From the NCBI GenBank assembly GCA_023251725.1, contig JAHEYG010000001.1, positions 1 to 64,000 of the forward strand: 64,000 nt of DNA, in the 5' to 3' direction. The DNA is from Sphingobacteriaceae bacterium. GTDB taxonomy: Bacteria; Bacteroidota; Bacteroidia; B-17B0; Aurantibacillaceae. A model generated the notes under the pieces. It ran no database searches and had not been told where the DNA came from. It worked only from the letters and a program-made list of their open reading frames with translations. Position numbers and translations under genes: made by a program. Every line of letters starts with the position of its first letter. Positions within the stretch are counted from its first letter, which is position 1. Of the stretch, positions 63,258-64,000 are shown in pieces.

Positions 63258-64000
63258 TTTAACTGCTCCACCATAATTTTAATTCCTTCTTCGAAAGAAT
63301 GCGGGCTGTAACCTAAATCCCTTTTGGCTTTCTCAATGATGAATCCGGTGATGGGCGGACGCTTAGCCGGTTGTTTTATATCGGCCGATTTGGATGGTTT
63401 TATTAATGCCTTATCTAATTTATAATAGTCGGCCACTTTATGCGCCAGTTGCAAAATACTTAAAAAATCTTTTCCCGAAATATTATAAATGCCTTCTGCT
63501 TTTTTTTGCGCCATTAAAATACAACCATCCGCCAAATCCTCGGCTAAAGTTGGCGTGCGAAACTGATCGTCGACTACATTAATTGTTTTGCCTTGTTCTA
63601 AATTTTGCTTTACCCACAATACAATATTGCTTCGGCTCATATTATCTACAATACCATAAACTAAAACGGTGCGTGCCATGGCCCATTTTATTTTACTTGC
63701 CTGAACAATTTTTTCGGCAGCCAGTTTTGTTTCGGCATAAAAACTTAAAGGATTTGGTTTCTCGTCCTCTGTAAGCGGACCGTGAGTGCCGTCAAAAATA
63801 AAATCGGTGCTTAAATGAATAAAATGGGGTTTGTAATTTTGATTTTGTTCCTGTAAACTTTCTAACGCTATTATTTGGTATTCCACGGAAGTGGCATTCA
63901 TCAGCATAGCGTTTTCCTTATCAGTTTCGCAAGCATCAACATTGGTCATGGCTGCAGTATTAATCACCACATCGGGTAAATGTTTTTTAAAAACAGCATT
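63242..64000 (-). CDS. rfbD: dTDP-4-dehydrorhamnose reductase-like protein, 5' end outside the window
   Basis: RmlD reduces dTDP-4-keto-L-rhamnose to dTDP-L-rhamnose for surface polysaccharide. The visible 252 residues start NAVFKKHLPDVVINTAAMTNVDACE (second Rossmann part) and include FIHLSTDFIFDGTHGPLTEDEKPNP, YAETKLAAEKIV with the catalytic Tyr and Lys, RTVLVYGI, and VVDDQFRTPTLAEDLADG, all typical of RmlD. The first part with GxxGxxG is beyond base 64000. The stop lies in a heptamer repeat, so the C-terminal RIKN is probably repeat-derived. Confidence 0.88.
   Translation of the reverse strand, partial: NAVFKKHLPDVVINTAAMTNVDACETDKENAMLMNATSVEYQIIALESLQEQNQNYKPHFIHLSTDFIFDGTHGPLTEDEKPNPLSFYAETKLAAEKIVQASKIKWAMARTVLVYGIVDNMSRSNIVLWVKQNLEQGKTINVVDDQFRTPTLAEDLADGCILMAQKKAEGIYNISGKDFLSILQLAHKVADYYKLDKALIKPSKSADIKQPAKRPPITGFIIEKAKRDLGYSPHSFEEGIKIMVEQLKRIKN

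Overview
The window is chromosomal DNA of a low-GC member of the Bacteroidota. Evidence: at least seven secreted proteins end in type IX secretion (T9SS) C-terminal sorting domains and one ends in a gliding-motility-type (CHU_C) domain; the ATP synthase genes run atpB-E-F-H-A-G without atpD/atpC, as is usual in this phylum; candidate promoters match the Bacteroidetes -7 box TAnnTTTG; and a dialkylresorcinol/flexirubin-type pigment locus is present. I see no rRNA, tRNA, IS element, phage or CRISPR. Genus cannot be read from the sequence.

Layout. 1-4930 (minus strand): housekeeping genes (deoxynucleoside kinase, NAD-epimerase, PAP2-like membrane protein, gpsA, a DnaQ-like exonuclease, queA). 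4976-10071 (minus): ATP synthase. 10221-11357: a T9SS protein. 11414-20259 (minus): pigment locus part 1: ABC exporter pair, BtrH-like acyltransferase, a small unknown, DUF1702-like protein, DarB-like ketosynthase, halogenase-like flavoprotein, hotdog dehydratase, DarA-like flavodoxin-fold aromatase. 20322-28502: RidA, an outer-membrane barrel, ileS, a Lys-rich/DksA-like fusion, lspA, hemH. 28489-39326: an island of T9SS-exported proteins (minus) around pabB, ending with an M1 peptidase. 39428-43596: two paralogous helical proteins and hldD. 43668-51776: acyl-CoA ligase and pigment locus part 2 (methyltransferase, HAL/TAL-type lyase, FabG, KS, ACP, LpxL-like acyltransferase). 51936-54893: pntAB. 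54947-64000: GT87-like protein, CHU_C protein, FG-GAP T9SS protein, cytochrome/YVTN lipoprotein, DCC protein, glucosaminidase, partial rmlD.

The two pigment halves fit one pathway by inference. The lyase makes an aryl-acrylate starter; KS, KR, DH and ACP extend an aryl polyene; DarB and DarA make the dialkylresorcinol; BtrH-like or LpxL-like acyltransferases could join them; the ABC pair could export the product. The halves lie about 25 kb apart with unrelated genes between.

The most interesting non-coding structure is: (1) a leader element shared by the ammonia-lyase gene (which has two tandem copies) and pntA; (2) direct repeats of TTYRCTCA spaced exactly 21 bp at three places in the T9SS island, resembling a two-helical-turn activator site; (3) arrays of 7-bp repeats at many intergenic spots that in places enter coding sequence (ileS, pabB and rmlD ends); (4) small GC-rich palindromes of the form CCGAAGG-N4-CCTTCGG in two 5' leaders.
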